A DNA stretch of 64,000 nt from Deltaproteobacteria bacterium (GCA_016235345.1 JACRLG010000028.1:319291-383290), one strand, 5' to 3'. Numbered from the stretch's first letter, positions 49,923 to 58,285 are shown. Program-made: numbers and translations. The notes: a model not told the origin generated them from the letters alone.

Positions 49923-50002
49923 CGTCACCCCGGCGAAGGCCGGGGTCCAGGAAAATGTTGCAAACGGCAAAAGACTGGATTCCGGCTTTCGCCGGAATGA
50001 CG
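49923..50002. repeat. Core of the 208-bp MITE-like family, copy 3 without ends
   Basis: CACCCCGGCGAAGGCCGGGG and TCCGGCTTTCGCCGGAATGA match the two inner palindromes of the 208-bp elements, but the terminal repeats are absent. Confidence 0.65.
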
Positions 50003-50146
50003 AAATTCGGACGATAGCCGTCCTGGAAGATGGAATCACATGACTCGCATGTAGCATAGCATTGTCAGCCGATATAGCGCAACAATGTGGTTTCGCTCAA
50101 TATCTTGTGAAATATAAAGTGTTTTGGAAGGGGATAGGGAGGGGGC

Positions 50147-50208
50147 GCGGGGGAGGGAAAGGGGAGAACCTTTTATTCATAAAAGGTTCTCCCCTTTCCC
50201 TCCCCCGC
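50147..50208. other. 28-bp perfect hairpin downstream of the haem cytochrome gene
   Basis: GCGGGGGAGGGAAAGGGGAG plus AACCTTTT pairs exactly with its complement 6 bases away (ATTCAT loop). It lies just after the HAO-like stop. There is no T tract, so it may be an mRNA-stabilising or attenuating hairpin rather than a classic terminator. Confidence 0.7.
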
Positions 50209-50228
50209 AAGTCTTTCAAGCCCTGATC

Positions 50229-51692
50229 TTACTTGGCCTTGGCTCCGAAGACCTCAGGCGGTTTTTCGGTGCTTCCGGTGGCGTTGGGGTAGTCTTTGAA
50301 CGGGACTTTTTCGGCCTTGGTGTTGGTGGCAATCATGCGCTTCGCCTCGGCCATGAAGCTGTTATAGCGTTTCTTGCACTCGTAGAAGCCGTGCCACCAG
50401 GAGTAGTCCGGGGCCATCATGGCCGCGCCCATTCTGGAGCGGCGTCCCTCGTGGTGCCACAGCTCGTAGAACTCCACCTCAAGGGCCTCGTCGAAGAACC
50501 TGGTCTTGTCCAGAAGGCCCTTTTTATAGAGGAGTTCCTTCATTTCATTGGCCGGGGCGTAGTAGACCGAGTCGTATTCAGCCACCACCGCGTCCAGCTT
50601 GGCGTAGTGGCCGTCGGTCCAAGCCTGGCCGTGGCATTGCAGGCAGACGGCCTTCATCTTGCTTCTTTCGGCCTGCCAGTTCGTCTTGGCCGGGAAGGCG
50701 GCGAATTCTTCGGGTCGCACGGTCTTGGGGGCCTGTAGCTCCCAGGAGAGGCGCTCGGTTACGTCGTGGGTGGTGATGACCTCGCCCGATCCGCTCATGT
50801 GGCAGGCGGCGCAGGTGGGGGCGCGGTAGTCAACTCCGGGCGACCAGGTTCCGGGCGCGGCCTCCCAGTTGTACTTGTCGCCGAAGGAGGACGTTATGTC
50901 GCCGTGCTTGGATTCCGTGTAGATTTCTATCTGGGGATGGTCGGGGCCAAGATGGCACTGGCCGCAGGCTTCGGGTTTTCTGGCCTCCATCACGGAAAAC
51001 CTGTGGCGGGTGTGGCAGCTTGTGCAGGAGCCAAGGCTTCCGTCCATGTTGACGCGGCCCACGCCCACGTTGGGCCATGTTTTGGGGTCCATCTTGCCGT
51101 TTTGGGCCTTTAGGACCGTTCCGTGGCAGTGCAGGCACCCGGCTTCACGCTCGGTGTCGGAGTTCATGCCGTCCTGGAGCCACTTGTCGATCTTCCAGAT
51201 GATCTCGGTGGTGTTGGCGTGCTTGCTCCGCCCGTACTGGATCACTTCATCGGGGTGGCAGCGGCTGCAGTCCTTGGGGGTCACCACCGCCGACACCGGG
51301 GTCTTGTATTCGGGCATGGCCCAGGTGGAGTCGTTTCTGCGGTACTGCTTGTCGTGTTCGGCTGAAACGTCGGGGTCCGTGGACTCGGCCTGGTGGCAGT
51401 CCAGGCAGGTGACGTTGGCCGAGGCGTGGCGGCTTGCGGCCCAGTCGGCGAATACGCCCGGCATCTCCTTTTTGTGGCACTGGATGCAGGCCTGGGCCTG
51501 GACCGACATGGACCGCTCGATGCGGAACTCCTTGGCCCTGGCCGCGTTGGGGGCCGAAATCACGCCCTGGGGCTCGGCAAATGCGAATATGGCCACGAAG
51601 ATGAGGGCCGTTACGGCCAGAAGGGCGATTTTCCTCCTGGGCATGGCCGCGCCGGGCCGGACGGTTTTTTCTGATTCAGGATTTCGATTCAT
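50229..51692 (-). CDS. Octahaem cytochrome of the hydroxylamine oxidoreductase family
   Basis: A 487-residue exported multihaem cytochrome. After a signal-like N-terminus (RRKIALLAVTALIFVAIFAFA, residues 19-39) come eight CXXCH motifs: CIQCH, CLDCH, CSRCH, CLHCH, CTSCH, CGQCH, CAACH and CLQCH. ECLHCH-type spacing with YGRSKHANTTEIIWKID and WWHGFYECKKRYN fits the octahaem HAO/Hao-like family. Reductive members convert nitrite or hydroxylamine to ammonia. Whether the Tyr that cross-links the P460 haem in oxidative HAO is present was not settled. It overlaps the NrfH/NapC gene by four bases (ATGA), a classic electron-donor pair. It is followed by a perfect hairpin. Confidence 0.88.
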   Translation of the reverse strand: MNRNPESEKTVRPGAAMPRRKIALLAVTALIFVAIFAFAEPQGVISAPNAARAKEFRIERSMSVQAQACIQCHKKEMPGVFADWAASRHASANVTCLDCHQAESTDPDVSAEHDKQYRRNDSTWAMPEYKTPVSAVVTPKDCSRCHPDEVIQYGRSKHANTTEIIWKIDKWLQDGMNSDTEREAGCLHCHGTVLKAQNGKMDPKTWPNVGVGRVNMDGSLGSCTSCHTRHRFSVMEARKPEACGQCHLGPDHPQIEIYTESKHGDITSSFGDKYNWEAAPGTWSPGVDYRAPTCAACHMSGSGEVITTHDVTERLSWELQAPKTVRPEEFAAFPAKTNWQAERSKMKAVCLQCHGQAWTDGHYAKLDAVVAEYDSVYYAPANEMKELLYKKGLLDKTRFFDEALEVEFYELWHHEGRRSRMGAAMMAPDYSWWHGFYECKKRYNSFMAEAKRMIATNTKAEKVPFKDYPNATGSTEKPPEVFGAKAK

Positions 51693-52267
51693 TTCGACTC
51701 CTTGCCTTTTACCGGGCTGTATCCCGGCGCTCTGTACGGGCCTTCGTGAACCCTGTATCGAATACGGTCGCTTTTTACGTGAACAAGGTTATAATGGCAG
51801 TCCACGCACTTTTTCTCGTAGCCTTTGCGGGGATAGAGCACCGACCGGTGGGCCAGGAGGGCCCCACGCTTGTCGGGAATGCCCAAAAGGTTCCTGTGGC
51901 ATTTCTGGCACTGGGCGTTTTTGAAGGAGGCGTAGGCGTGCCTGCGATTTTCGGCCCGGTCGTAGGGCTTGCCGGATATATGGGCGAAAACGTCCTTTGC
52001 GCCGTGCAGGGTCTTCATGAAGAAAAAATTCATGGTGTCCTGGGGCGCGGGCAGGTGGCAGTCCATGCAGTCGGCCACTATCCCGTGGGTGTTGTTGACG
52101 TGGGTGGATTTTTTCCAGTCCTCCCAGGCCGGAACGATCTCGTGGCAGCTTGAGCAGAAACCGGGCGTGGACGTGCGAACCATTGTGTAGTATGCTAATG
52201 AAAAGACGGGGAAGCCGAGAACGAGACCGGCGAAAAGCGCAAGCGCCAAGAGGGCGTTTCGTTTCAT
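51689..52267 (-). CDS. NapC/NrfH-type tetrahaem membrane quinol dehydrogenase
   Basis: A 192-residue tetrahaem protein from ATG 52267; the ORF extends upstream but this start begins a signal anchor (MKRNALLALALFAGLVLGFPVFSLAYYTM). Four CXXCH motifs follow: CSSCH, CMDCH, CQKCH and CVDCH. The first (TPGFCSSCHEIVP) is typical of NapC/NirT. It takes electrons from menaquinol and passes them to a periplasmic partner, here the HAO-like cytochrome directly downstream. A TTGACA-type promoter is proposed upstream. This resembles NrfH-HaoA arrangements of other ammonifying bacteria. Confidence 0.88.
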   Translation of the reverse strand: MKRNALLALALFAGLVLGFPVFSLAYYTMVRTSTPGFCSSCHEIVPAWEDWKKSTHVNNTHGIVADCMDCHLPAPQDTMNFFFMKTLHGAKDVFAHISGKPYDRAENRRHAYASFKNAQCQKCHRNLLGIPDKRGALLAHRSVLYPRKGYEKKCVDCHYNLVHVKSDRIRYRVHEGPYRAPGYSPVKGKESK

Positions 52268-52315
52268 GGTGTCTCCGTAAGTGCGGAAACGGCTGGTTTT
52301 GCAAGACTTAAAAAA

Positions 52316-52345
52316 CCAATAGAAAATTAACAACTGCCTTGTCAA
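52316..52345 (-). promoter_or_regulatory. Candidate promoter of the cytochrome operon
   Basis: On the minus strand TTGACA (52345-52340) is followed by 18 bases and TATTGG. It lies about 50 bases before the NrfH-type start. The -10 is a moderate match. Confidence 0.4.
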
Positions 52346-52382
52346 GAATACTTTTTTACGGTCCCCGGTTCCTTGAAGGGCC

Positions 52383-53057
52383 ATGTTTGAAGAACGGAGA
52401 ATGAAATTGGACGTAAGCGACGGAAAATGGGGCGAAATCATACTGGAATGCTGTGAAAGCCTGGGTGTTGCGGCAAAAGAGGAGCACCTGGCGATTTTCA
52501 GGATTCACGCGGCGCTTTTGCTGGAATGGGCCGGAAAAATGAATTTAACAGCCGCCACGGACCCCGAACAGATAGCCAAAAGGCACTTTGCCGACAGCCT
52601 GGCCCTTTTGCCGCACCTTCCCAAAAAAGCAAAAACCCTGGTGGACATCGGAAGCGGGGCCGGCTTTCCGGGGCTTCCCGTAAAGGTAGTCCGGCCCGAT
52701 CTTATTGTCACCCTGGTGGATTCAGCCCGAAAAAAGGTGAGCTTCCAGAAGGCCGCCATAAGGGCCGCCGGGCTTTCCGGGATTGAGGCCATAGAAGACC
52801 GGGCCGAGAACCTGGCCAAGTCCGGGCGGAAGTTCGACGTGGTGTGCGCAAGGGCCGTCTCGGAGTTGAGCCTTCTGTGGGGCCTGGCCGAGCCCCTGCT
52901 TTCCCAGGGCGGGGTGCTCCTGGCCCTCAAAGGCAAAAACGCCAGGGCCGAGGCCGACGCCCTTTGCAACAAAACCGGCTTCAGATGCGTGCTTTTTCCC
53001 TACGTTCTTCCGGGAACCAATGTTTTGCGCCACGTGGTGATGGTGGAGGGGGATTAG
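52383..53057 (+). CDS. rsmG: 16S rRNA (guanine-527-N7) methyltransferase RsmG
   Basis: RsmG, 224 residues, adds a methyl group to G527 of 16S rRNA. Motifs are MNLTAATDPEQIAKRHFADSL (family signature), TLVDIGSGAGFPGLPVKVV (SAM binding), VDSARKKVSFQ and DRAENLAKSGRKFDVVCARAVSEL. ATG 52383 and ATG 52401 are both possible; the latter has ACGGAGA before it. It is usually next to mnmG or parA, but here it stands between cytochrome genes and a DUF2520 gene, so it has been relocated or the operon has split. Confidence 0.93.
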   Translation: MFEERRMKLDVSDGKWGEIILECCESLGVAAKEEHLAIFRIHAALLLEWAGKMNLTAATDPEQIAKRHFADSLALLPHLPKKAKTLVDIGSGAGFPGLPVKVVRPDLIVTLVDSARKKVSFQKAAIRAAGLSGIEAIEDRAENLAKSGRKFDVVCARAVSELSLLWGLAEPLLSQGGVLLALKGKNARAEADALCNKTGFRCVLFPYVLPGTNVLRHVVMVEGD

Positions 53058-53177
53058 GGAGATTATCCGCAACTTGTCCTTACGAAAAGGATGAATTCAC
53101 GCAAAATAGTCCTTTTCGGAAGGACGCTTTTGATCAGGCCGGGCTTTTCATGAAGGCCGCCCGGCCCGTATTTTCGA

Positions 53178-54053
53178 TCAATCCTTCAAAAGCTCGGCAA
53201 GCCTGTTCGCAGTCTCTTCGGAAAGCCCCCCCTTTTTCACAGCCAAAGGCACGGTGTGCGCCCCCAGGCGTTTGTAGAGGGGCAGAAGCTCCGGGGTCAG
53301 GGCCTCGATTTCCGCAAGATGGCGCTCCACGGTGGAGACGTCCCCTCGCGCTATGGGGCCTGTGAGGGCCATTGGGATGCCCTTTTCCCGGATGTTGGAG
53401 AGCGTCCCCTGGATCAAGGGGTAAAGCCCCTGAAGGGACTGCTCCGGCGTGATTTCAGCGGCCTCGTTGAAGGTGAAGGCCATGTGAAGGAGCGTGACGA
53501 GATAGTTGGAGGCCGTGACCGCCGCCGCGTGATACAGGGCCTTGGCCTTGGGGTTCACCCTGGCGTGATGCGCTCCCAGGTCAGCCGCCACCTGCCGGGC
53601 CGGAACCAGGGCCTCCGGGTCCCCCTCCACGGTCACCAGTATCCCGGAAAACAGGTTAACCCCCGGCCTTGCCCCGGCGAAGCTCTGCATTGGGTGGAGC
53701 GAGCCCGCGAAGGCCCCTTTTTTCCGCGCGCTGTCAAGAATTTCGGATGATAGCGCGCCGCTGGAGTGGAGGACCACCGAGCCCGGCGTGAAGCCTCCGT
53801 TTTCCGCGATGGCCCGGCACACCGGCTCCACCGCATCGTCCGGGGTGGTGAGGAATATCAGGTCGGCCTTTTGGGTGATCTCCCAGGGCCTTGTGGAGAA
53901 GGCCTCGGTTTCAAGCTCTTGGGCCACCCTTTGGGCCGATGAAAGGCTTTTGCTGGCAACCCCGGCCACGGGGTAGCCGGCCTGGAACAGGAGCCTTCCC
54001 AGGGCCATCCCAAGGGTGCCGCAGCCCACGATGGCGAAAGAGGGTTTTCCCAT
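53178..54053 (-). CDS. Rossmann/DUF2520 dehydrogenase-like protein
   Basis: A 291-residue protein from ATG 54053, with GGAGG upstream. The N-terminal Rossmann domain holds FAIVGCGTLGMALGRLL and LIFLTTPDDAVEPVC, then HSSGALSSEILD and SLHPMQSFAG. The C-terminal domain is DUF2520 (YHAAAVTASNYLVTLLHMA). It resembles ketopantoate reductase or pyrroline-5-carboxylate reductase folds. It directly follows panB on the same strand, across a REP-like element, which is why a role in pantothenate synthesis (a PanE substitute) is suspected. No panC or panE is seen. The function is unproven. Confidence 0.8.
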   Translation of the reverse strand: MGKPSFAIVGCGTLGMALGRLLFQAGYPVAGVASKSLSSAQRVAQELETEAFSTRPWEITQKADLIFLTTPDDAVEPVCRAIAENGGFTPGSVVLHSSGALSSEILDSARKKGAFAGSLHPMQSFAGARPGVNLFSGILVTVEGDPEALVPARQVAADLGAHHARVNPKAKALYHAAAVTASNYLVTLLHMAFTFNEAAEITPEQSLQGLYPLIQGTLSNIREKGIPMALTGPIARGDVSTVERHLAEIEALTPELLPLYKRLGAHTVPLAVKKGGLSEETANRLAELLKD

Positions 54054-54120
54054 TGCTGCGTCCTCCGGTTGAGAAATCACTTTTTAAGGCCGTGAATAAT
54101 TTTATACAGGGCAAGGCATT

Positions 54121-54186
54121 CCTGGGAGCGCGGGCGTCCCGCCCGCTATTTACGGCAAAAGCGGGCGGGACGCCCGCGCTCCCAGG
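54121..54186. repeat. REP-like palindrome, full copy 3
   Basis: Same arms as 433-498, with the loop TATTTACGGCAAAA. It lies between panB and the DUF2520 gene. Confidence 0.85.
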
Positions 54187-54239
54187 AAAGAAGTTCCTTT
54201 TGCCGCTTTCGCTCAACCTGAAAATTGTTAAGAGTCGCG

Positions 54240-55037
54240 TTACTTCTTGAAGGTATGCTCCGGTCCCGGAAATCCGCCTTTTTCCACTTCCTCGCGGTAG
54301 AGGGCCAGGGCCTCGCGGGCGGACTTTGCAAGCTCGGCGTAGCGCTTGGCGAACTTGGGAACATGGCCCTCGTTCAGGCCCAGAAGATCGTGCAGAACCA
54401 GAATCTGGCCGTCGCAGTCGATTCCCGCCCCTATTCCTATGGTGGGTATGGGGATGGACTCGGTGATCTTTTTGCTGATGGGAGCCGGGATGCCCTCCAG
54501 GACCACCGAGAAGGCCCCGGCCTCGCAGACCCTGCGGGCGTCGTCCAGGAGCCTCTCCTCCTCCCGCTGGACCTTGTAGCCTCCCATTGCATGCACGCTC
54601 TGGGGGGTGAGCCCTATGTGGGCCTGGACCGGGATTCCGGCGTCGCGTATTGCCCTTATGGTGTCGCAAACCGCCGCCCCGCCCTCCAGCTTCACTGCCG
54701 CCGCCCCGGCCTCCTTGAGGAAGCGCCCGGCGTTCCGAACGGCCTCTTCGCGGCTCGCCTGATAGCTCATGAAGGGCATGTCGCCCACCACCAGCGCCCT
54801 CTTTGCGGCCTTGGACACGATCTGCGTGTGATAGATCATCTGGTCCATCGTAACGGGCAGGGTGGATGTCTCCCCCTGCACCACCATGCCAACGGAATCC
54901 CCCACCAGTATCAGGTCGATGCCGCTTTCGTCCGCCATGCGGGCAAAGGGGAAATCATAGGCCGTGATGCAGCTTATTTTGGCCCCGCTCTTTTTTTTGT
55001 CCGCCAGAACGGTAATGGTGACCTTTTCCGCTTCCAT
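54240..55037 (-). CDS. panB: 3-methyl-2-oxobutanoate hydroxymethyltransferase
   Basis: PanB, 265 residues, normal length. It adds a hydroxymethyl group from methylene-THF to ketoisovalerate to give ketopantoate, the first committed step of pantothenate synthesis. Visible are [31 protein letters not shown], Asp/Glu metal ligands in VGDMPF and [14 protein letters not shown], and [22 protein letters not shown] ribosome site (GGAGGCGG) precedes the start. It is followed on the same strand by a Rossmann/DUF2520 gene. Confidence 0.95.
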   Translation of the reverse strand: MEAEKVTITVLADKKKSGAKISCITAYDFPFARMADESGIDLILVGDSVGMVVQGETSTLPVTMDQMIYHTQIVSKAAKRALVVGDMPFMSYQASREEAVRNAGRFLKEAGAAAVKLEGGAAVCDTIRAIRDAGIPVQAHIGLTPQSVHAMGGYKVQREEERLLDDARRVCEAGAFSVVLEGIPAPISKKITESIPIPTIGIGAGIDCDGQILVLHDLLGLNEGHVPKFAKRYAELAKSAREALALYREEVEKGGFPGPEHTFKK

Positions 55038-55832
55038 TTTCCGCCTCCTTGTAATTGCCCAATAGAGTCAAAAAGGCTTCCCGCCCGGACATAACCGCCA
55101 AAACGCCTGTTTTACAGCCGGGGGATGCAAATCACCTATCCATATTTTTTCCCGGATGACAAGCAGTCTTTGAACGACGCCCGTTTTGGGCCAACTTTGG
55201 TTATTGTTCATTCCACCAACCCCTGATAGTGTTACAGGGCATCTCATACCTGATAAAAATTATCAATAGCGCCAATTTAAAGGGCTTCCCAATAATCCAT
55301 GCAACGCGCATACAAGGATGTGACATCATTTTTACTGTAATATTTCACAAATATTATGTCAAAATTGATGTTATCAGACTTTTAGCTAGTATTAAAAACC
55401 AGAAAAATTACAGCCCACCTGATGAAAGATTGACAACTGGAATTAAGTCGGGTATTTTTACTGTCATTAGGTGTGCTTATTTGTAACTGTGCGCCTGAAA
55501 AATATGATATGCTGTACACGACGGCGGCGCAAAATCATCACGGCGTTCGAAATGACCCTCATCCTGCGGTGGGCCGTATTTAGAGAGCCCCGGCATGTGG
55601 TGGGGCACAGGGCCTTCAGGATTTCTTGGGGCGGGGGATATTCAGCCCTTGATTCCTGGCGCGCTATCATGTATCGGTTTTGACCTGCTTTATGCAAACG
55701 TCTGGGGAAAAGCCTGAAAGGAGCAGTGTCCTTGGGGCTTAACGGGGGTTCTCCATGACGGCCGTCCCCGAATACCGTTGCACCTGTGCCCGGCGCTTTG
55801 GCCGGAAAAGCGTAAAAAGGAGTGATTTCATC
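55038..55832. other. AT-rich intergenic region without a supported gene
   Basis: About 800 bp, AT-rich between 55200 and 55470. Short ORFs here lack ribosome sites and protein-like composition. The last 150 bp before the LuxR gene hold GC-rich short hairpins. No promoter or RNA motif is recognised with confidence. Confidence 0.5.
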
Positions 55833-56810
55833 ATGCCCAGAAGATCTGCCTTGGAAATGTCGAAAAAGTCAGGGGAATTTTCAGGAGACGAGGCGTCCTT
55901 GCGCAAGAACGCCGATCTGGCGAAGGTCAACCAGCGCCTGGAGCAGGACCTTTCGCGCTGCAGGCAGACCGAAGAGGCCCTCCGGTCCACCGAGGACAAG
56001 CTCACCAAGAGCTTCATGGCCTTTCCCGACCCCGCCATTCTCTTCGCCCTGGACGGCGGACGCCTTCTCATGGCCAACAACGCTTTTTTCCGCGCAATGG
56101 GCAAGGAGCCGGAAGACCTTCTGGGAAAGGGCCTTGCCGACATCGCCCTCTGGAAAAACAACGAAGAGCGCAAACATGCCCTGGACGGTCTCAAGCGCGA
56201 AAAAAAGGTGAAAAACCTCGAATTCACGGCCCCCTTCAGGGGCGAGGACCGGGCCTTCCTCTTTTCCGGCGAGGTCATCCATCTCCACGGCGAGCCCCAC
56301 GTGGTGGCCACCATAAAGGAAGTGGCCGAGGTGCGCCGGGCGGTCAACACCCTTGCAGACAAAGAGGTCGAGCTTGAAGTGAAGGTGCGCCAACTCCAGG
56401 AGGTCAACGAGGCCCTAAGGCAGATTCTGGCCCAGAACAAGGAGGACGGCAAGAAGTTCGAGCAGCGCATAGTGGCCAACGTGGAAGACCTGGTCCTGCC
56501 GTACGTCAGGCGTCTCAAGGGCACTTCGCTCGACGTCGATCAGAAGGTCTACGTGAACGTCATAGAGTCGAACCTCTCCGAACTCGTCGCCCCCTTCATG
56601 CGCCAGATCGGCAACAAGCACGCCAACCTCACCCCCCGCGAGATCGAGGTGGCCAACATGGTGCGCATGGGCGCGTCCTCAAAGGAAATCTCCAAGCTCC
56701 TTGACATCAGCAAGCGCGCCGTGGAGTTCCACCGGGACAGCCTTCGCAAGAAGCTGAACCTGAAGAAGAGCAAGCGCAACCTGCGGGCTTATCTGGCTTC
56801 GATAGGATAG
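55833..56810 (+). CDS. PAS-domain LuxR-family regulator
   Basis: A 325-residue cytoplasmic regulator from ATG 55833, with AAAAAGGAG upstream; ATG 55755 is the alternative. An N-terminal coiled region (KNADLAKVNQRLEQDLSRC) precedes a PAS domain (about 60-160: FMAFPDPAILFALDGGRLLMANNAFFRAM). A second coiled region (EVELEVKVRQLQEVNEAL) leads to a C-terminal LuxR helix-turn-helix: LTPREIEVANMVRMGASSKEISKLLDISKRAVEFHRDSLRKKLN. It is probably an independent PAS-LuxR sensor without its own receiver. A hairpin repeat overlaps its stop. Ligand and target genes are unknown. Confidence 0.87.
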   Translation: MPRRSALEMSKKSGEFSGDEASLRKNADLAKVNQRLEQDLSRCRQTEEALRSTEDKLTKSFMAFPDPAILFALDGGRLLMANNAFFRAMGKEPEDLLGKGLADIALWKNNEERKHALDGLKREKKVKNLEFTAPFRGEDRAFLFSGEVIHLHGEPHVVATIKEVAEVRRAVNTLADKEVELEVKVRQLQEVNEALRQILAQNKEDGKKFEQRIVANVEDLVLPYVRRLKGTSLDVDQKVYVNVIESNLSELVAPFMRQIGNKHANLTPREIEVANMVRMGASSKEISKLLDISKRAVEFHRDSLRKKLNLKKSKRNLRAYLASIG

Positions 56811-56928
56811 GCTGTCCACAAACGCGAACTGCTGTGTCAAACTTCACAGGGCGGGGCGGAATGTACGAAAAGTACTATTCCTTCCCGCCCTGTTCGTTTT
56901 CCTTGCATTTCATCGTTTGGGTCAGCCT
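56809..56928. repeat. Stop-abutting hairpin repeat, copy 10
   Basis: Begins inside the LuxR stop codon (TAG gives AG of AGGCTG). Outer arms AGGCTGTCCACAAACG and CGTTTGGGTCAGCCT are complementary; inner arms CAGGGCGGG and CCCGCCCTG surround GTACGAAAAGTAC, a different core from copies 6-9. Confidence 0.88.
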
Positions 56929-57079
56929 AATACGGGGCGGCATTTGACTGAGTGCAACAGTTTGGAATTTTTGGATTTGTGGCTTGCGACCGGCTGATTC
57001 GGGGACGAAGGAAAAAATAGGACGCGGGATGAACGGCAAGGCTCTCCGGTCATCCCGCGTTTTTGTTTTGCACTTCGCA

Positions 57080-57541
57080 GGAATTGACCTTGGCAGGCAT
57101 TTGATGTAACTTGAACCACACGATGCAGGCCATGTTTTCGGTTGAAAAAGGGCGGGTTGCGGGCGGTTGATGAAATGAGACAGGCGGCTTTTGTCACCGG
57201 GATTTCGGTGATGGAGTGGCCGAGTTTTGCGCGCCATTTGTAGCAGGCCAAGAGCAGGATCGTGATCATTGCTATCCAGATTTGCGTCAGAACCGCGTTT
57301 TTGCTGGTTCCGAGAAAACTTTTGATCTTGAGGTTCTGCTTGATCCACTTGGAGAAAAGCTCCGCCTGCCAGCGTTGTTTGTAAATGTCCGCCATGGTTT
57401 TGGCGCAAAGGCGGAAAATATTGGTAAGAAAAACATAGTGTTTGCCGGTCTTCGGGTCCCTGTAGCCCACCCGGCGGCAGGCAAAGCGTGCGCGCGATTT
57501 CGATATCGCTTGTTTTGGCGTCGGTGACATCTAAGAAGGCC
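57080..57541 (-). pseudogene. Remnant of an IS4-type transposase
   Basis: On the minus strand the region 57537-57466 reads FLDVTDAKTSDIEIARTL, and a different frame downstream reads RRVGYRDPKTGKHYVFLTN followed by IYKQRWQAELFSKWIKQNL and LGTSKNAVLTQIWIAM. These are two separated blocks of an IS4-family DDE transposase, with the YKQRWQAELFSKWIK catalytic Glu region. The middle is deleted and the frame shifted, so it is dead. The 5' end meets the radC fragment at about 57541-57544. The far end is not defined. Confidence 0.75.
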
Positions 57542-57543
57542 GG

Positions 57544-57711
57544 GATAAGGCCGTCACCCGCGAGGTGCTCTTCGCCTGCCGGGTAATGGGCATAAGGGTG
57601 CTGGATCACCTGGTGATCGGAGCCAACCGCTACTTTTCCTTCTCCGAGGACGGCGAGATTTTCAGGCTGGACACGGAATTCGACAAGGCCGCAGTCCCCA
57701 GGGGCATATGA
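57544..57711 (+). pseudogene. radC: 3' fragment of radC
   Basis: The frame from GAT 57544 to TGA 57711 reads DKAVTREVLFACRVMGIRV then LDHLVIGANRYFSFSEDGEI, the end of the RadC JAB domain. The HNHPSG metal site and everything upstream are missing, replaced by the IS4 remnant. It cannot be functional as it stands. Its last 39 bases recur at 58286-58324. Confidence 0.75.
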
Positions 57712-57713
57712 AG
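57675..57713 (+). repeat. Direct repeat left, end of radC
   Basis: GGAATTCGACAAGGCCGCAG and the next 19 bases match 58286-58324 in 33 of 39 positions. Several of the differences are synonymous codon changes (GAC/GAT, AAG/AAA, GCC/GCG). This suggests the two copies come from different radC genes. Confidence 0.8.
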
Positions 57714-57735
57714 CAGTTTTGGAGAGCAACAAAAG

Positions 57736-58242
57736 ATGGATGAAATTAAATATGAAATTATAACTGCGTATTTATTTATTTTTGGATCAATTTTTATTAT
57801 AACATTAGGTTTTTATCTACTCACTATGAATAGTTTGGATATTATATCTTACCATGATAAGTCAGAAAAATTCCAACATATCAAAGTTTATGACATACAA
57901 GTTGTTGAAAAATATTATATTCCAAATACATCATCTAATTATGAATATATATTTATTACAAGATATAAAAATAAGAATATCGCATTGCTTTCAAACAAAA
58001 CTTTTAAGTCGAAAATGCTTATAAAGCGTACTGAAAATTTAGACGGCATGGCCGCTCAATTATTGAATGAATTTTCAGGGTCCAATAAACATGATAATAT
58101 TGAGTCGTATGAGTATATTAATAATATTATTTTATATTTTATTTTTAAATATTTAATGAGTACTTTTATAATTTTGTTTGGCGGTTTATTTGCAATCACT
58201 GGTCGTGCAGTTATAAAAAAATATAGTTATTATATTCTTTAA
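57736..58242 (+). CDS. AT-rich membrane protein of unknown function
   Basis: A 168-residue protein with hydrophobic segments near the N-terminus (AYLFIFGSIFIITLGFYLL) and C-terminus (FIILFGGLFAITGRAVI). The middle is soluble (YHDKSEKFQHIKVYDIQVVEKYYIPN). Base composition is far more AT-rich than neighbours, so it is likely foreign. It lies between the two copies of the radC tail. The N- and C-terminal segments with a loop between resemble DUF3592-like proteins, but this is unverified. Confidence 0.6.
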   Translation: MDEIKYEIITAYLFIFGSIFIITLGFYLLTMNSLDIISYHDKSEKFQHIKVYDIQVVEKYYIPNTSSNYEYIFITRYKNKNIALLSNKTFKSKMLIKRTENLDGMAAQLLNEFSGSNKHDNIESYEYINNIILYFIFKYLMSTFIILFGGLFAITGRAVIKKYSYYIL

Positions 58243-58285
58243 CTACATTGCAATTTTTTAAGGCGAAAAGACTACGCCTATTCGT

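Noticed and set aside
55229..55486. 85-residue plus-strand ORF in the AT-rich gap
   Set aside because: No ribosome site and no recognisable pattern; an open frame of this size is expected in AT-rich sequence.
55683..55754. Possible riboswitch before the LuxR gene
   Set aside because: Short GC-rich hairpins are present, but no consensus of a known riboswitch class could be matched by eye.
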